From Chitinophagaceae bacterium (GTDB taxonomy: Bacteria; Bacteroidota; Bacteroidia; Chitinophagales; Chitinophagaceae): a DNA stretch of 44,035 bases. Below, piece by piece: positions 25,443 through 34,150 of this stretch. The stretch is taken from the NCBI GenBank assembly GCA_016786845.1, contig JAEUVB010000006.1:1-44035 (forward strand), written 5' to 3'. Made by a program: the position numbers and the translations under genes. Below the pieces are notes generated by a model that saw nothing but the letters and a program-made list of their open reading frames with translations, did no database searches and was not told where the DNA came from. Numbering within the stretch: position 1 is the stretch's first letter; the number at the start of each line of letters is the position of its first letter.

Positions 25443-27083
25443 TTACTGAGGCTTCAGCCATACTACCTTCACCTTTCTATCTCTTCCATCTACATTCAGC
25501 AATAAGGTTACATACAGATTATCTTCTGCATTGTAATCCGAAACACCGAGCAATGCCAGATTATGATCTGAGCCTTTGCTAAATAAAAATTTACGCTTAG
25601 GCAATACATTTCCACTACCGGTTTCAAAGCTAAAGGCATCGCATTCTTTAACACCTGAAATTTTTATCAGTTTACCCTTTTCAATTTTCTCATCATTCTC
25701 CTCAATCTCATTCACGAGCACATAATTATTGGTTTTGCCGCTTACATAGGCGAATGATTTAAACTGATTTCCTCCTTTCAACCACTGACCGCCGTTCACC
25801 AATTTGGCATGATCCAATGGAGCCGCCGTTACCCCACTACCACCTGTCATCACGGAATTATTCAACATATGGTTTTTTGGAATCAGGGCAGACGAAATAA
25901 GCTTGTGGTTGGCATTACAAGTCAGTACACCAATGTTTCCTAAATAATAATGCGTATAAGTTCCTGAACTTCTTGAAATGACCTCGGTTAACAATCCTTC
26001 CAGTATCAAAGTATAACCGCCATCGGTATTGATATAGAAATCCTGCAATACACCTGAATACTGCTCCTTCTTTCCGAATAACTCTTTCATTTTATCATCT
26101 AAAGCCTGCATAGAGGGCATATCCACCGATTGAACGCCACGGGTCAGTGGATTGATAATGTCATGCTTGAGGGCAAAATAAGTTGTGCTTTTCCCAAAGC
26201 CCGAACCCTTCTTACCTTCTGCAAAAACCTGCACCAAACTGTGTACAGACTTGGTAACATGATTGTATTTCAAGATAGCTCCCTGCACCTTCGCGCCTTC
26301 CGGCAAATCCAAATCTGTATAGGTCACATCCTGATTATTGTCTTGAAAATCGGCTAAGAATAAATCATTCTCTTTGCCGCCACTCGAACGCGTATTATAG
26401 GCATAGATTAATGTAAACACCGACTTATCTCCGTGCACATAAATATCCAGAATATTGACATACTTGAATTTATTCTCAGGCGTGCTTAAATAGGATTTAC
26501 TGATCAACTCATGCTTGTGATTGTAATGGAGCACCTCTACCCGACGGTCTTTTTCAGAGACAAAGGAATTAAAACTGGCAATCGCATAGTTGCTGCTCAC
26601 AGGATCTTTACGCACAGTAAAATCAGGGAGTGTCATACCCCCGAAAACCGTTGCATAAGCAGCACCCAAAGTAACTTTCTTTAATCTTAATAGTTCTTCC
26701 TGTTGAATAATTTCCCCGGTATTTTCATTCAAAATGATGCGGTATAAGACCGGAACCCTTTCATCCCATTCACTGATGAGGAGCGTAATGGTGCTGTCAA
26801 TCTCGAAGCAACCTTCCAAGGTCATTGCCCTGAGTTTACCAAACTTATGTTGCACTTTTTTACTGATCAATTGTTTACGGTCTGTCCCATAGATTTTAAG
26901 CATGATGCCCTCTGAGGCCGTAAGATGTACATAGGCAGTCCTTTTATCTGCCAATAATAAGACCTTGGCATATCCTTCTTCCGGTTCTTCAAAAGATGGT
27001 CCCTTACCGAGGGTAGTAAATTGCGCAAAAGAATGAAAAGCGCATAAGGTGAATAGTGTAACCAATAATAATTTGTTCATCAT
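25443..27083 (-). CDS. Secreted protein of unknown family, propeller-like
   Basis: 546 residues with a signal peptide (NKLLLVTLFTLCAFHSFAQ). No family is recognised. The sequence is regularly beta-rich, with repeated stretches such as DKRTAYVHL, SNYAIASFNS and KSVFTLIYAYN spaced by about 60 residues, consistent with a beta-propeller. No catalytic motif, lipobox or T9SS sorting tail is present, so it is probably periplasmic. The start is set at the second of several ATG codons (27083): a -7 box TACATTTG at 27102-27095 on the minus strand lies inside the longer frame, which makes a start at 27107 unlikely. It is a single gene bordered by repeat-rich DNA on both sides. Confidence 0.75.
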   Translation of the reverse strand: MMNKLLLVTLFTLCAFHSFAQFTTLGKGPSFEEPEEGYAKVLLLADKRTAYVHLTASEGIMLKIYGTDRKQLISKKVQHKFGKLRAMTLEGCFEIDSTITLLISEWDERVPVLYRIILNENTGEIIQQEELLRLKKVTLGAAYATVFGGMTLPDFTVRKDPVSSNYAIASFNSFVSEKDRRVEVLHYNHKHELISKSYLSTPENKFKYVNILDIYVHGDKSVFTLIYAYNTRSSGGKENDLFLADFQDNNQDVTYTDLDLPEGAKVQGAILKYNHVTKSVHSLVQVFAEGKKGSGFGKSTTYFALKHDIINPLTRGVQSVDMPSMQALDDKMKELFGKKEQYSGVLQDFYINTDGGYTLILEGLLTEVISRSSGTYTHYYLGNIGVLTCNANHKLISSALIPKNHMLNNSVMTGGSGVTAAPLDHAKLVNGGQWLKGGNQFKSFAYVSGKTNNYVLVNEIEENDEKIEKGKLIKISGVKECDAFSFETGSGNVLPKRKFLFSKGSDHNLALLGVSDYNAEDNLYVTLLLNVDGRDRKVKVVWLKPQ

Positions 27084-27198
27084 GTAATTTTTTCCAAATG
27101 TAATCAAACAGACAAGCGATTTATAGAAAAATGGGAAAGAATGGGTTCGTTAAAGATGGGGCTCTTCAGGATGTGATAATGGTGCTTCGTTTGTTTTC

Positions 27199-27320
27199 GT
27201 CATTGCGAGGAGGCGATCCCGCACGTGCTGGACAATCTCATGGGGTGAATGTGGTGCTTCATAGCATGGGATTGCTTCGTGCATCGCAATGACGTGAGGC
27301 TTCGTGCCTCGCAATGACGT
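27199..27320. repeat. Interspersed repeat with CGTCATTGCGAGG end
   Basis: CGTCATTGCGAGGAGG (27199-27214) and inverse copies ending CGCAATGACG (27285-27294 and again 27310-27319) frame GATTGCTTCGTGC segments. CGTCATTGCGAGGAGGNNNN...GAAGCAATC is a widespread intergenic element type in bacteria. The right end is duplicated (GCTTCGTGCatCGCAATGACG and GCTTCGTGCctCGCAATGACG). Confidence 0.65.
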
Positions 27321-27353
27321 TGCAATGTCGCTCCGTAGTATGCGACTGTGCTG

Positions 27354-27394
27354 TTCTCTTTCCCTTTCCCTTTCCCTTTCTCTTTCCCTTTCTC
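27354..27394. repeat. TTTCCC hexanucleotide microsatellite
   Basis: About six copies of CTTTCC/CCCTTT with single-base interruptions; pyrimidine-only on the plus strand. Confidence 0.75.
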
Positions 27395-27420
27395 AATATA
27401 CTCCCCGGAACGGGTTCAGG

Positions 27421-27465
27421 GCCCCCGATCGAAACGTCAGGGTGACAACACTTTCAATCGGGGGC
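27421..27465. terminator. Long hairpin upstream of the permease gene
   Basis: GCCCCCGATCGAAA (27421-27434) and TTTCAATCGGGGGC (27452-27465) pair over 14 bp with one mismatch around a 17-nt loop. There is no T tract, so it is either an inefficient stop for minus-strand or incoming transcription, or another small dispersed palindrome. Confidence 0.45.
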
Positions 27466-27570
27466 AAAATTCCATGACTATACATCGTCCGCGTAATTTG
27501 CTTTAGTATCTGTCGAAAATAAACTGAAAAGCTAAATCTATTATCGTATTTTGTTATTCCATTTTAGCCT

Positions 27571-28914
27571 ATGGCATCCACACAAATACAACCCCGACTT
27601 CATTTTTTTGACACGACTATTATAGTCATTAGTTTGGTCATCGGCATGGGTATCTTTCGAAATCCGTCCGAGGTTGCTTTAAAGGCCGGACAACCGTCGC
27701 TCTTTTTTGGAGCCTGGGTGGTGGGTGCCATAGTCAGTTTATGCGGCGCCCTCATCTTCGCTGAAATTGGCGGACGTTTCCCGGTAGCCGGTGGATTTTA
27801 TCGTATTTTTTCACATTGTTATCATCCCGCCTTTGCCTTCATGGTCAATTGGCTGACCCTCATGAATAATGCGGCCGCTACCGGTTTGGTGGCCATTATG
27901 GGATCGGCTTATATTGCACCTTTTCTGTTGCCCGGTTGGGCGGCAGATAAGGCGGCTCTGTTCATTGGTACCATTTCCATTGCCATTATTTATTTGATCA
28001 ATCTTATGGGCATTCGGATCAGCGCGCATCTGTTAAACGGATTGATGTTTGTCAAAATCGGATTGATTCTCCTGCTCATTTCTGCCATCTTTTTTATCCA
28101 TACACCCACAGAATTGCCGTCATCTGCATCTTCAAACCAAGACCCACTGTCATTGCTCAAGGCCTTCGGACTATGTTTTATTCCGGTCTTCTTTACTTAT
28201 GGGGGCTATCAACAAACCATGAATTTCGGAGGCGATGTACAGGATGCCAAACGCAATTTACCGAAGGCCATTACCTTGGGTATGATCATCATCTTTAGTC
28301 TTTATCTTACCGTGAATTATGCGTTTTATCATGTTTTGGGATTCACACATTTGCAGCAAAGCACCACCATTGCATCTGATATCACGGGTATGTTGATGGG
28401 ACCTGTAGCCGAAAAATTGACCGCAATGATTATGTTTTTTGCGGTCATGGCCTATGTGAATGTTTCGGTGATGAGCAATCCAAGAGTATACTACGCTATG
28501 GCGCAGGATGAAGTATTACCACGTTTTTTTATGCGTATTCATCCGCGAACTCAAGTTCAAATTTGGGGTGTGACGACTTTTTTTGTGTTTATCCTCATCT
28601 GTTTATTCAGCATGAAAACTTTTTCCGGCATACTGAATTATGTGATGTTTTTCGATAGCATCAGCATCATTGCTGCAGCGGCCACCATCTTTATTTTTCG
28701 CCGACGGGAACAGAACAATGATGCAGGTACTGAAGTAATTTTTAAAATGAAAGCCTACCCATGGTTACCCATATTTTTCATCGTGATCTATTCCAGTGTC
28801 ATCCTCTCGGTTTTTCTCGACAACCCCGAATCGGCACTATGGGGGGCATTGCTTTTCATCGTCGGTTGGCCTTTGTATTATGTATTTCGTGGATTAGTCA
28901 AGTTACGAAAATAA
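27571..28914 (+). CDS. APC family amino acid permease
   Basis: An integral membrane transporter of 447 residues with about twelve hydrophobic segments. The first contains the APC signature VISLVIGMGIFRNPSEVAL (unwound TM1 region that binds the amino-acid backbone), and AEIGGRFPVAGGFYRIF is the conserved TM2-TM3 stretch. Length is typical. Closest in style to the LAT/serine-threonine exchangers of the superfamily; the substrate cannot be inferred. It probably imports or exchanges amino acids across the inner membrane. Monocistronic, and it ends 6 bp from the convergent DUF3575 gene with no room for a terminator. Confidence 0.9.
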   Translation: MASTQIQPRLHFFDTTIIVISLVIGMGIFRNPSEVALKAGQPSLFFGAWVVGAIVSLCGALIFAEIGGRFPVAGGFYRIFSHCYHPAFAFMVNWLTLMNNAAATGLVAIMGSAYIAPFLLPGWAADKAALFIGTISIAIIYLINLMGIRISAHLLNGLMFVKIGLILLLISAIFFIHTPTELPSSASSNQDPLSLLKAFGLCFIPVFFTYGGYQQTMNFGGDVQDAKRNLPKAITLGMIIIFSLYLTVNYAFYHVLGFTHLQQSTTIASDITGMLMGPVAEKLTAMIMFFAVMAYVNVSVMSNPRVYYAMAQDEVLPRFFMRIHPRTQVQIWGVTTFFVFILICLFSMKTFSGILNYVMFFDSISIIAAAATIFIFRRREQNNDAGTEVIFKMKAYPWLPIFFIVIYSSVILSVFLDNPESALWGALLFIVGWPLYYVFRGLVKLRK

Positions 28915-28919
28915 TTCTG

Positions 28920-29738
28920 CTAAAAATTATACCCGATATTAATCCCGAGCATGCGGAGTCCAAGCCCCCAGCCTGAAGCCTTGGTTTCAAAGCCATTGGA
29001 GGTCCAGGTCAGTCCCTTATTCCAACCAAAGGTCTCCATCATTTGTTCGAGATTGGATTCCAAAATGGCTTTGTCAAATTCATTTAAGTTGGCGGTATTT
29101 AATCGGCTCGACATTTTAGAATTTGAATAAAGCGCCCACGGACCTAAAAACCAAAAGTCGATGGCGAAACGTTTCCGGGAAACAATCTGATATCCAAACA
29201 GTATGCCGCCACCAAAAATTTGATCTGTATAAAGCGCGGTTCCTGTTTTTTGCTGCGAACTGATATTACTCTCAAAATAATGATAATCAAATTTCATCCG
29301 ATCGTAACGATATCTTAAAAATGGTGACAGATATAAACCTTTTGGCGTTTTGCGTTTGAAGTAGTAACGAAATTCAGGAGTGATCATGAGGGTCTTATAC
29401 TTACTGCTGCTAAATGCAAATTTGGTTTCTTTACTGCTGGCGGTATTGCTGGTATCGGTGATGAGTTTAGACAACGGATAAGGCGAACCCGGTCTGAAGA
29501 TCAATCCCAAGGCAATGCTGGTCTTTTTCTTGAGCCGATGCTCGTACTGCACACCGATGGTTTTGAAAATGGCACTGCTAAGATTGAGTTTAATGATATT
29601 GGGCTTGTACGGATTCTCGGGCACTTTCTTTTTTCGAACCGTAGAAGATAAATTTCGATTATCTCGTTGGAAAGTCTGGGCCTTGAGTATAGATGAAACG
29701 CAAATCAGAAGAAGGCAGTTCAGAATAATTTTTTGCAT
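28920..29738 (-). CDS. DUF3575-like outer membrane protein
   Basis: 272 residues with a signal peptide (QKIILNCLLLICVSSILKAQ), a short basic linker, then barrel-like amphipathic strands beginning IIKLNLSSAIFKTIGVQYEHRL, which is the characteristic opening of DUF3575 proteins in Bacteroidota (an OmpA-barrel-like family of unknown role). It ends in the aromatic tail GINIGYNF expected of outer-membrane barrels. It is transcribed alone toward the permease gene. Confidence 0.8.
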   Translation of the reverse strand: MQKIILNCLLLICVSSILKAQTFQRDNRNLSSTVRKKKVPENPYKPNIIKLNLSSAIFKTIGVQYEHRLKKKTSIALGLIFRPGSPYPLSKLITDTSNTASSKETKFAFSSSKYKTLMITPEFRYYFKRKTPKGLYLSPFLRYRYDRMKFDYHYFESNISSQQKTGTALYTDQIFGGGILFGYQIVSRKRFAIDFWFLGPWALYSNSKMSSRLNTANLNEFDKAILESNLEQMMETFGWNKGLTWTSNGFETKASGWGLGLRMLGINIGYNF

Positions 29739-29892
29739 GGTCGAAAAATTAGAGTAAAAATAGGCCTTAAACTCAAAGTTTAAGAGGAAAATGAATGAAA
29801 CCTTATTGAATGATTTAATAGACGAATCTTAAATCAAGAGCACGAATTCGATCGAGCGCGAATGGCAGATTGAGAAACAGAGTGAGAGTGAG

Positions 29893-29943
29893 GCAAAAAA
29901 TAATCGGGAGAATTCTAAAAGAATTCTCCCGATTATTTTTTGC
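29893..29943. terminator. Perfect 24-bp hairpin, tRNA-Ser terminator
   Basis: Two perfect 24-bp arms (29893-29916 and 29920-29943) around the loop AAA, with an A6 tract on one side and T6 on the other, so it can stop transcription in both directions. GGGAGAATTCT is the stem top. The right arm reaches the discriminator base of tRNA-Ser. A stem this long with no mismatch is much more than a terminator needs. Confidence 0.85.
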
Positions 29944-30029
29944 GGAGACGGCGAGATTCGAACTCGCGATACAGTTTCCCATATACACACTTTCCAGGCG
30001 TGCTCCTTCAACCACTCGGACACGTCTCC
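29943..30029 (-). tRNA. tRNA-Ser (anticodon GGA)
   Basis: 87 nt with the long variable arm of class II tRNAs. On the minus strand: acceptor GGAGACG/CGTCTCC, anticodon loop CTGGAAA (anticodon GGA), variable arm around TGTATATGGGAAACTGTA, T arm GCGAGTTCGAATCTCGC, discriminator G. CCA is not encoded. A -7 box TACTTTCG (30050-30043, minus) lies 14 bp upstream. Confidence 0.96.
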
Positions 30030-30059
30030 TTTTTTGGAGCAGCGAAAGTAAGGTGTTTT

Positions 30060-30824
30060 TTAATCATTAAAAAGAATTAAGGCATTTTTAGTCGTTACGG
30101 AAGCGACTTCTTCTGTATCCACCCCAAGTAGTTCAGCCATTTTAGTCGCTACAAAAGGGATATAAGCACTCTCATTGCGTTTGCCCCGATGCGGTGCCGG
30201 GGTGAGATACGGCGCGTCCGTTTCCAATACCACATGCTGCAGTCCGACCTTTTGGACCACTTCCTGTATACCTGCGTTCTTAAACGTCAGCACACCGCCG
30301 ATTCCCAAAAAGAAACCCAGGTCTATGATCTGACGGGCCATTTCGTAACTCCCGCTAAAACAATGGAATACACCACGAAGCCCCCGCCCCTCATACATTT
30401 TCATGATATCTACGGTATCCTGTATCGATTCACGGGTATGAATAACGATGGGCAGACCATATTCTAAGGCCCATTCCGTTTGGGTATGTAAGGCCATTTT
30501 CTGCGCCTCCACATGGGTTTTGTCCCAATAATAATCTAAACCGATTTCTCCAACTGCTTTAAAACGTCGGCGCTCCAGCCATTCTCTCACCAATTTCAAT
30601 TCCTCATCCACATTTTCCTTTACATAGCAAGGATGCAATCCCATCATACTGAAACAATGTTCCGGGAAGTCGTTTTCCACTTGCAGCATTCCGGCTATTG
30701 TTGATGAATCACAATTGGGCATATACATTTTGGTCACTCCTGCATCGATGGCATCTTGTATACATTCATTTCGGTCTTGATCAAATTTTTCGTCGTAAAG
30801 GTGGGTATGGGTATCTATATACAT
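30060..30824 (-). CDS. TatD family metal-dependent deoxyribonuclease
   Basis: A 254-residue amidohydrolase-fold nuclease. The first metal-binding motif DTHTHLYDEKF opens the protein (His6 and His8), the Glu ligand is in GEIGLDYYWD (about 92), further His ligands are in IVIHTRES and GVFHCFSGS, and the last Asp is in LETDAPYLTP. The complete set marks an active member of the family that trims 3' DNA ends in repair. The frame continues 14 codons upstream to another ATG, but that segment is made of the CATTCAACATT-type repeat, so the start is placed at 30824. The tRNA-Ser gene lies directly downstream on the same strand. Confidence 0.93.
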   Translation of the reverse strand: MYIDTHTHLYDEKFDQDRNECIQDAIDAGVTKMYMPNCDSSTIAGMLQVENDFPEHCFSMMGLHPCYVKENVDEELKLVREWLERRRFKAVGEIGLDYYWDKTHVEAQKMALHTQTEWALEYGLPIVIHTRESIQDTVDIMKMYEGRGLRGVFHCFSGSYEMARQIIDLGFFLGIGGVLTFKNAGIQEVVQKVGLQHVVLETDAPYLTPAPHRGKRNESAYIPFVATKMAELLGVDTEEVASVTTKNALILFND

Positions 30825-30862
30825 AAGATTAATGTTAAATGTTGAATGCTTAATGTTGAATG
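30825..30862 (-). repeat. Short degenerate repeat before the TatD gene
   Basis: On the minus strand the segment reads as tandem CATTcAA units (CATTCAACATTAAGCATTCA and onward). The same kind of run occurs at about 548-578 (CATTCAACATTTAGCATTTA). Unit length is about 9-10 bp and the copies are degenerate. Confidence 0.5.
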
Positions 30863-30927
30863 GCAAAGATGAATGGAAAGTTTCAAAGTTGAATAACCCT
30901 GCTTCTCTTTATACATAAAATCACAAA

Positions 30928-32964
30928 TTAATAGGGATCAACATCTACAACCACCCTCACTTGTGTAAAATTTTTCATGGTGGTAAGCAGGGAAATATGT
31001 TGACGCAAACTGCCTTTGATTTGAGCCAAAATTTCTGACTCTCTTTTCACTTTGAGCAAAATCTCCTGCAGGTAATAGTTTCTGATGCGAGAAACTGAAG
31101 GTTCTGCCGGCCCGAATATTTGTACTTGCTGCAGGGTAAGGATTTGTTCACCTAATTTACGTGCTGCGTCTGCTACCGTTTGTTGGTTCTTATGCTTCAA
31201 CGTGATGCGTATTAAACGGGTATAAGGTGGATACATAAACTCATGACGACTTTGCATTTCTTCTTCATAAAATCCCTGATAGTCATGCTGTTGTACCCGA
31301 CGTATCGTCGGATGGTCTGTTTTGTATAATTGAATTAATACTTCACCGATGTCGAGCTTACGGCCTGCCCTGCCTCCTACTTGTGACAAAAGCTGAAAGA
31401 CTCTTTCATTCACCCTAAAGTCGGGTTGCGACAACAGACTATCGGCACTCAATACGCCCACCAAATTGACATGCTCAAAGTCGAGACCTTTCACCACCAT
31501 CTGAGTACCAACTAAGATATCGATCTCACGTTTCTCAAATTGCCGGATGATTTCCTGGTATTTATTTTTGATGCGCAAAGCATCCCAATCGAAGCGCTGT
31601 ACCCGTGCAAAGGGGAATATCTTTTTAATATCATCTTCAATTTTTTCGGTCCCAAAACTTTTGGAAATGATCCGGTTGCCGCCACAAGCCTGACAAATTT
31701 TGATATAAGCCGAACGTGTACCACAATAATGACAGTGCAACTGATCCGTTTGTTTATGGTAGGTCAGTGAAACATCGCAAAATTTACAATGCGGAATCCA
31801 GCCACACATACTGCACATCACCAGAGGGGCATATCCTCTGCGATTTTGAAAAAGGATCACCTGCTTTTTTTGTTCCAGTGCTTTCTGAATTGCTTGTATC
31901 AATTGATTAGAAAAAATACCCTGCTGCATTTTTGATGCGATGGCTGCTTTGGTATCGATCAGCTTTACCTCGGGTAAAACGGCAGTACCATAGCGCTTCT
32001 CCAAATTCACCAAATGATATTTTTTTTGTTCGGCATTGTAAAAAGATTCCAGCGAGGGCGTAGCACTTCCCAGTATAATCTGTGCCCGATGTTGCCTCGC
32101 CAATACAATGGCCGCATCTCGGGCATGATAGTGAGGGGCAGGTTCGTGTTGCTTATACGAAGTATCGTGTTCCTCATCCACAATGATTAATCCCGGATCT
32201 TTAAATGGCAACAATAAAGCCGACCTGGCCCCGATGACAATATCATACTCTCCCCGCAATACTTTCTGCCAAACTTCGAGCCTTTCATTCTGGCTGAACC
32301 GACTGTGATAGATGCCTACCCGATCGCCAAAGTAAGATCTTAATTTACGGATAATCTGTGCCGTAAGGGCGATCTCAGGCAAAAGATACAATGCTTGTCG
32401 CCCTGCTTGGATACAATCTTCAATGAGTTTAAAGTAAATATGCGTCTTGCCGCTTCCGGTTACTCCTTTCAACAAGACCGGCTTTTGGCTCGAGAATCCT
32501 TGATTGACCGCTTCATAGGCCTGCTGTTGAAAATCGTCCAGGGTATTGACCAAGCGTTCTCCGGTATATTCATAACTCATCCGGTCGACGATGATCTTTC
32601 GAATATCAAATACGCCTTTGTCTTGTAAAGCCTTGAGCTGAGACACATTGGCGTCAGCATGCTTTAGAAGATCACGCTGTAATACGCCGGCTTCTGTTTG
32701 ATTTAAATGTAGAAAAACCAAAAGTAGATTCAGTTGCTTGGGTGCCTTTTCTAAAACGGACATTAACTCTTTAAGTTTTGCTTCCACCTCGTATCCCTTA
32801 GTCAGAAAAACATAATTCTCCCGTTTAGGCTTATAATTTTCATTCAGATTCTCATAGACACTGATATAGCCTTTATTGATCAGACTATTAACCACCTTCC
32901 AGGCCGACTCATCCTGAACGATTAACTGGACTTCATCTAGGGTTAAATCTTTTACAGCAGCCAT
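30928..32964 (-). CDS. priA: Primosomal protein N' (PriA helicase), N-terminally short
   Basis: Replication-restart helicase, 678 residues. Walker A GVTGSGKT is near residue 165, DEEH box in IIVDEEHDTSYKQ, HARD motif and GSATPS follow. The zinc-binding region is complete with all eight cysteines (CSMC, CKFC, CHYC, CQAC), and GTQMVVKGLDFEHV and QVGGRAGRK mark the second lobe. In Escherichia coli PriA the Walker A lies near residue 229 of 732, and Bacteroidota forms are usually longer. Here the 3'-OH DNA-binding domain and part of the winged helix are missing: the protein begins at DLTLDEVQLIV. An in-frame TGA lies eight codons upstream of the ATG, so this is not a mis-called start. It lies 4 bp after the ABC permease gene and is likely co-translated with it. 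Confidence 0.9.
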   Translation of the reverse strand: MAAVKDLTLDEVQLIVQDESAWKVVNSLINKGYISVYENLNENYKPKRENYVFLTKGYEVEAKLKELMSVLEKAPKQLNLLLVFLHLNQTEAGVLQRDLLKHADANVSQLKALQDKGVFDIRKIIVDRMSYEYTGERLVNTLDDFQQQAYEAVNQGFSSQKPVLLKGVTGSGKTHIYFKLIEDCIQAGRQALYLLPEIALTAQIIRKLRSYFGDRVGIYHSRFSQNERLEVWQKVLRGEYDIVIGARSALLLPFKDPGLIIVDEEHDTSYKQHEPAPHYHARDAAIVLARQHRAQIILGSATPSLESFYNAEQKKYHLVNLEKRYGTAVLPEVKLIDTKAAIASKMQQGIFSNQLIQAIQKALEQKKQVILFQNRRGYAPLVMCSMCGWIPHCKFCDVSLTYHKQTDQLHCHYCGTRSAYIKICQACGGNRIISKSFGTEKIEDDIKKIFPFARVQRFDWDALRIKNKYQEIIRQFEKREIDILVGTQMVVKGLDFEHVNLVGVLSADSLLSQPDFRVNERVFQLLSQVGGRAGRKLDIGEVLIQLYKTDHPTIRRVQQHDYQGFYEEEMQSRHEFMYPPYTRLIRITLKHKNQQTVADAARKLGEQILTLQQVQIFGPAEPSVSRIRNYYLQEILLKVKRESEILAQIKGSLRQHISLLTTMKNFTQVRVVVDVDPY

Positions 32965-32968
32965 ACAA

Positions 32969-34150
32969 TTAAAGATATTTAGCGATCACCGTTTGAACAT
33001 TATGGCGAAGCACCATGGCGATACATGAGGCTACAAGCAACAGAACTAAAATCGTTTGCCATGCCGGCCAAAAGGACAATTCGATAAAATAATGTTTCAG
33101 GGTTGAAGCCAGCATAAATTGAAGGGCTGCAACACCAAGCATCGACATGATCAAAATCAATCCCAATATTTTTATACTGCCTCCCGTAAAATGCTTTTGA
33201 AGACGCGAAGGGGTATAGCCAAGCAAAGTGAGAAGCTCTAGTTTGTGCGAAGCTTCAGCTATCAAGAGTCGGATATATAATAATAGAACCATGAAGGAGA
33301 GAATTAAAATAAACAAGGCCACAAATCCACCGGCACCAAACACCATATCCACGATGGTACGGATACGACTCAATTTGAGCTTGTCGTTTTGAGTGGCATA
33401 ATGGTGTTGCTTGAGATACTGCACCAATTCAGGCTGATCGGGTTCGCGCGTTTGGAGGATAAGCCTTGAACAAGCTTTCGATTTCCCTTGCCCATACTGC
33501 TGGTTGGCATACTGCATAAAACTTTGCGGCACGAGTACGCTGGAATAACGTTGCGTAAATCCGACCACCTCACCAATATATTCTTCCGATGCGGATCCAT
33601 TACCCACACGAACAGAAAAACTGAGGGTCTGAATGGTTTCTTCACTGAGCTGCGGTAGTCCCTGACTCAATGCAAATCCAAAATTATACAGGTTCAAAAA
33701 ATCGGCAGACAAGACAATGGGCAGATTTTTTTGTCCCGCTTGCCAGGTCCATTTTTTAGGCGTGATATCCAAGTATTCATCCGGCATACTTTCAAAAAAT
33801 AATTGAGATGAAAATGCCAGCTCGCCCAAGGTATGCGCTTCAATGGCATATCGGTTGGAGGTTATTTGCGACAGCCCATCAATCCCCTTTAATTTTCTGA
33901 GAGCTTCAATTTCTGCCGGTGTAAAATATGATGCTTCAGGCCTGCCCATCATGTCGTTGGTAATGGTTTTGTTCACCACCAAAAAATCGGCTTCTGAATT
34001 TTTTTGCTTATCCGGATGTAAAATTTGGAGCGCATCGACATACAATTGCACCGATAACAACAATAATAAAAATCCGATAAACAGGGCCACATTCGTAAAT
34101 ACCCTTACACGCAGGGAGGCCATACCCAGTATTGATTTCAACATGCCCAT
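32969..34150 (-). CDS. ABC transporter permease, FtsX/MacB-like
   Basis: 393 residues with one N-terminal membrane segment (about 15-38), a large extracytoplasmic domain (40-265), and three more segments (about 270-300, 320-350, 360-385). This is the four-segment FtsX/LolC/MacB fold used for lipoprotein release, efflux or cell-division signalling, not for solute uptake. ATG overlaps the stop of the ATPase gene as TGATG, so the two are translationally coupled. It has no second permease partner, so it probably acts as a homodimer with the ATPase below. The substrate is unknown. Confidence 0.82.
   Translation of the reverse strand: MGMLKSILGMASLRVRVFTNVALFIGFLLLLLSVQLYVDALQILHPDKQKNSEADFLVVNKTITNDMMGRPEASYFTPAEIEALRKLKGIDGLSQITSNRYAIEAHTLGELAFSSQLFFESMPDEYLDITPKKWTWQAGQKNLPIVLSADFLNLYNFGFALSQGLPQLSEETIQTLSFSVRVGNGSASEEYIGEVVGFTQRYSSVLVPQSFMQYANQQYGQGKSKACSRLILQTREPDQPELVQYLKQHHYATQNDKLKLSRIRTIVDMVFGAGGFVALFILILSFMVLLLYIRLLIAEASHKLELLTLLGYTPSRLQKHFTGGSIKILGLILIMSMLGVAALQFMLASTLKHYFIELSFWPAWQTILVLLLVASCIAMVLRHNVQTVIAKYL

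Larger units (their letters stand above)
27084..27570. other. Gene-free region with dispersed repeats and a hairpin
   Basis: 487 bp between divergently transcribed genes: a minus-strand promoter, an inverted-repeat element (27199-27320), a TTTCCC microsatellite (27354-27394) and a long hairpin (27421-27465), then the promoter region of the permease gene. Confidence 0.7.

Noticed and set aside
29815..30070. Small ORFs over tRNA-Ser
   Set aside because: They run through the tRNA and its hairpin and have no protein features.
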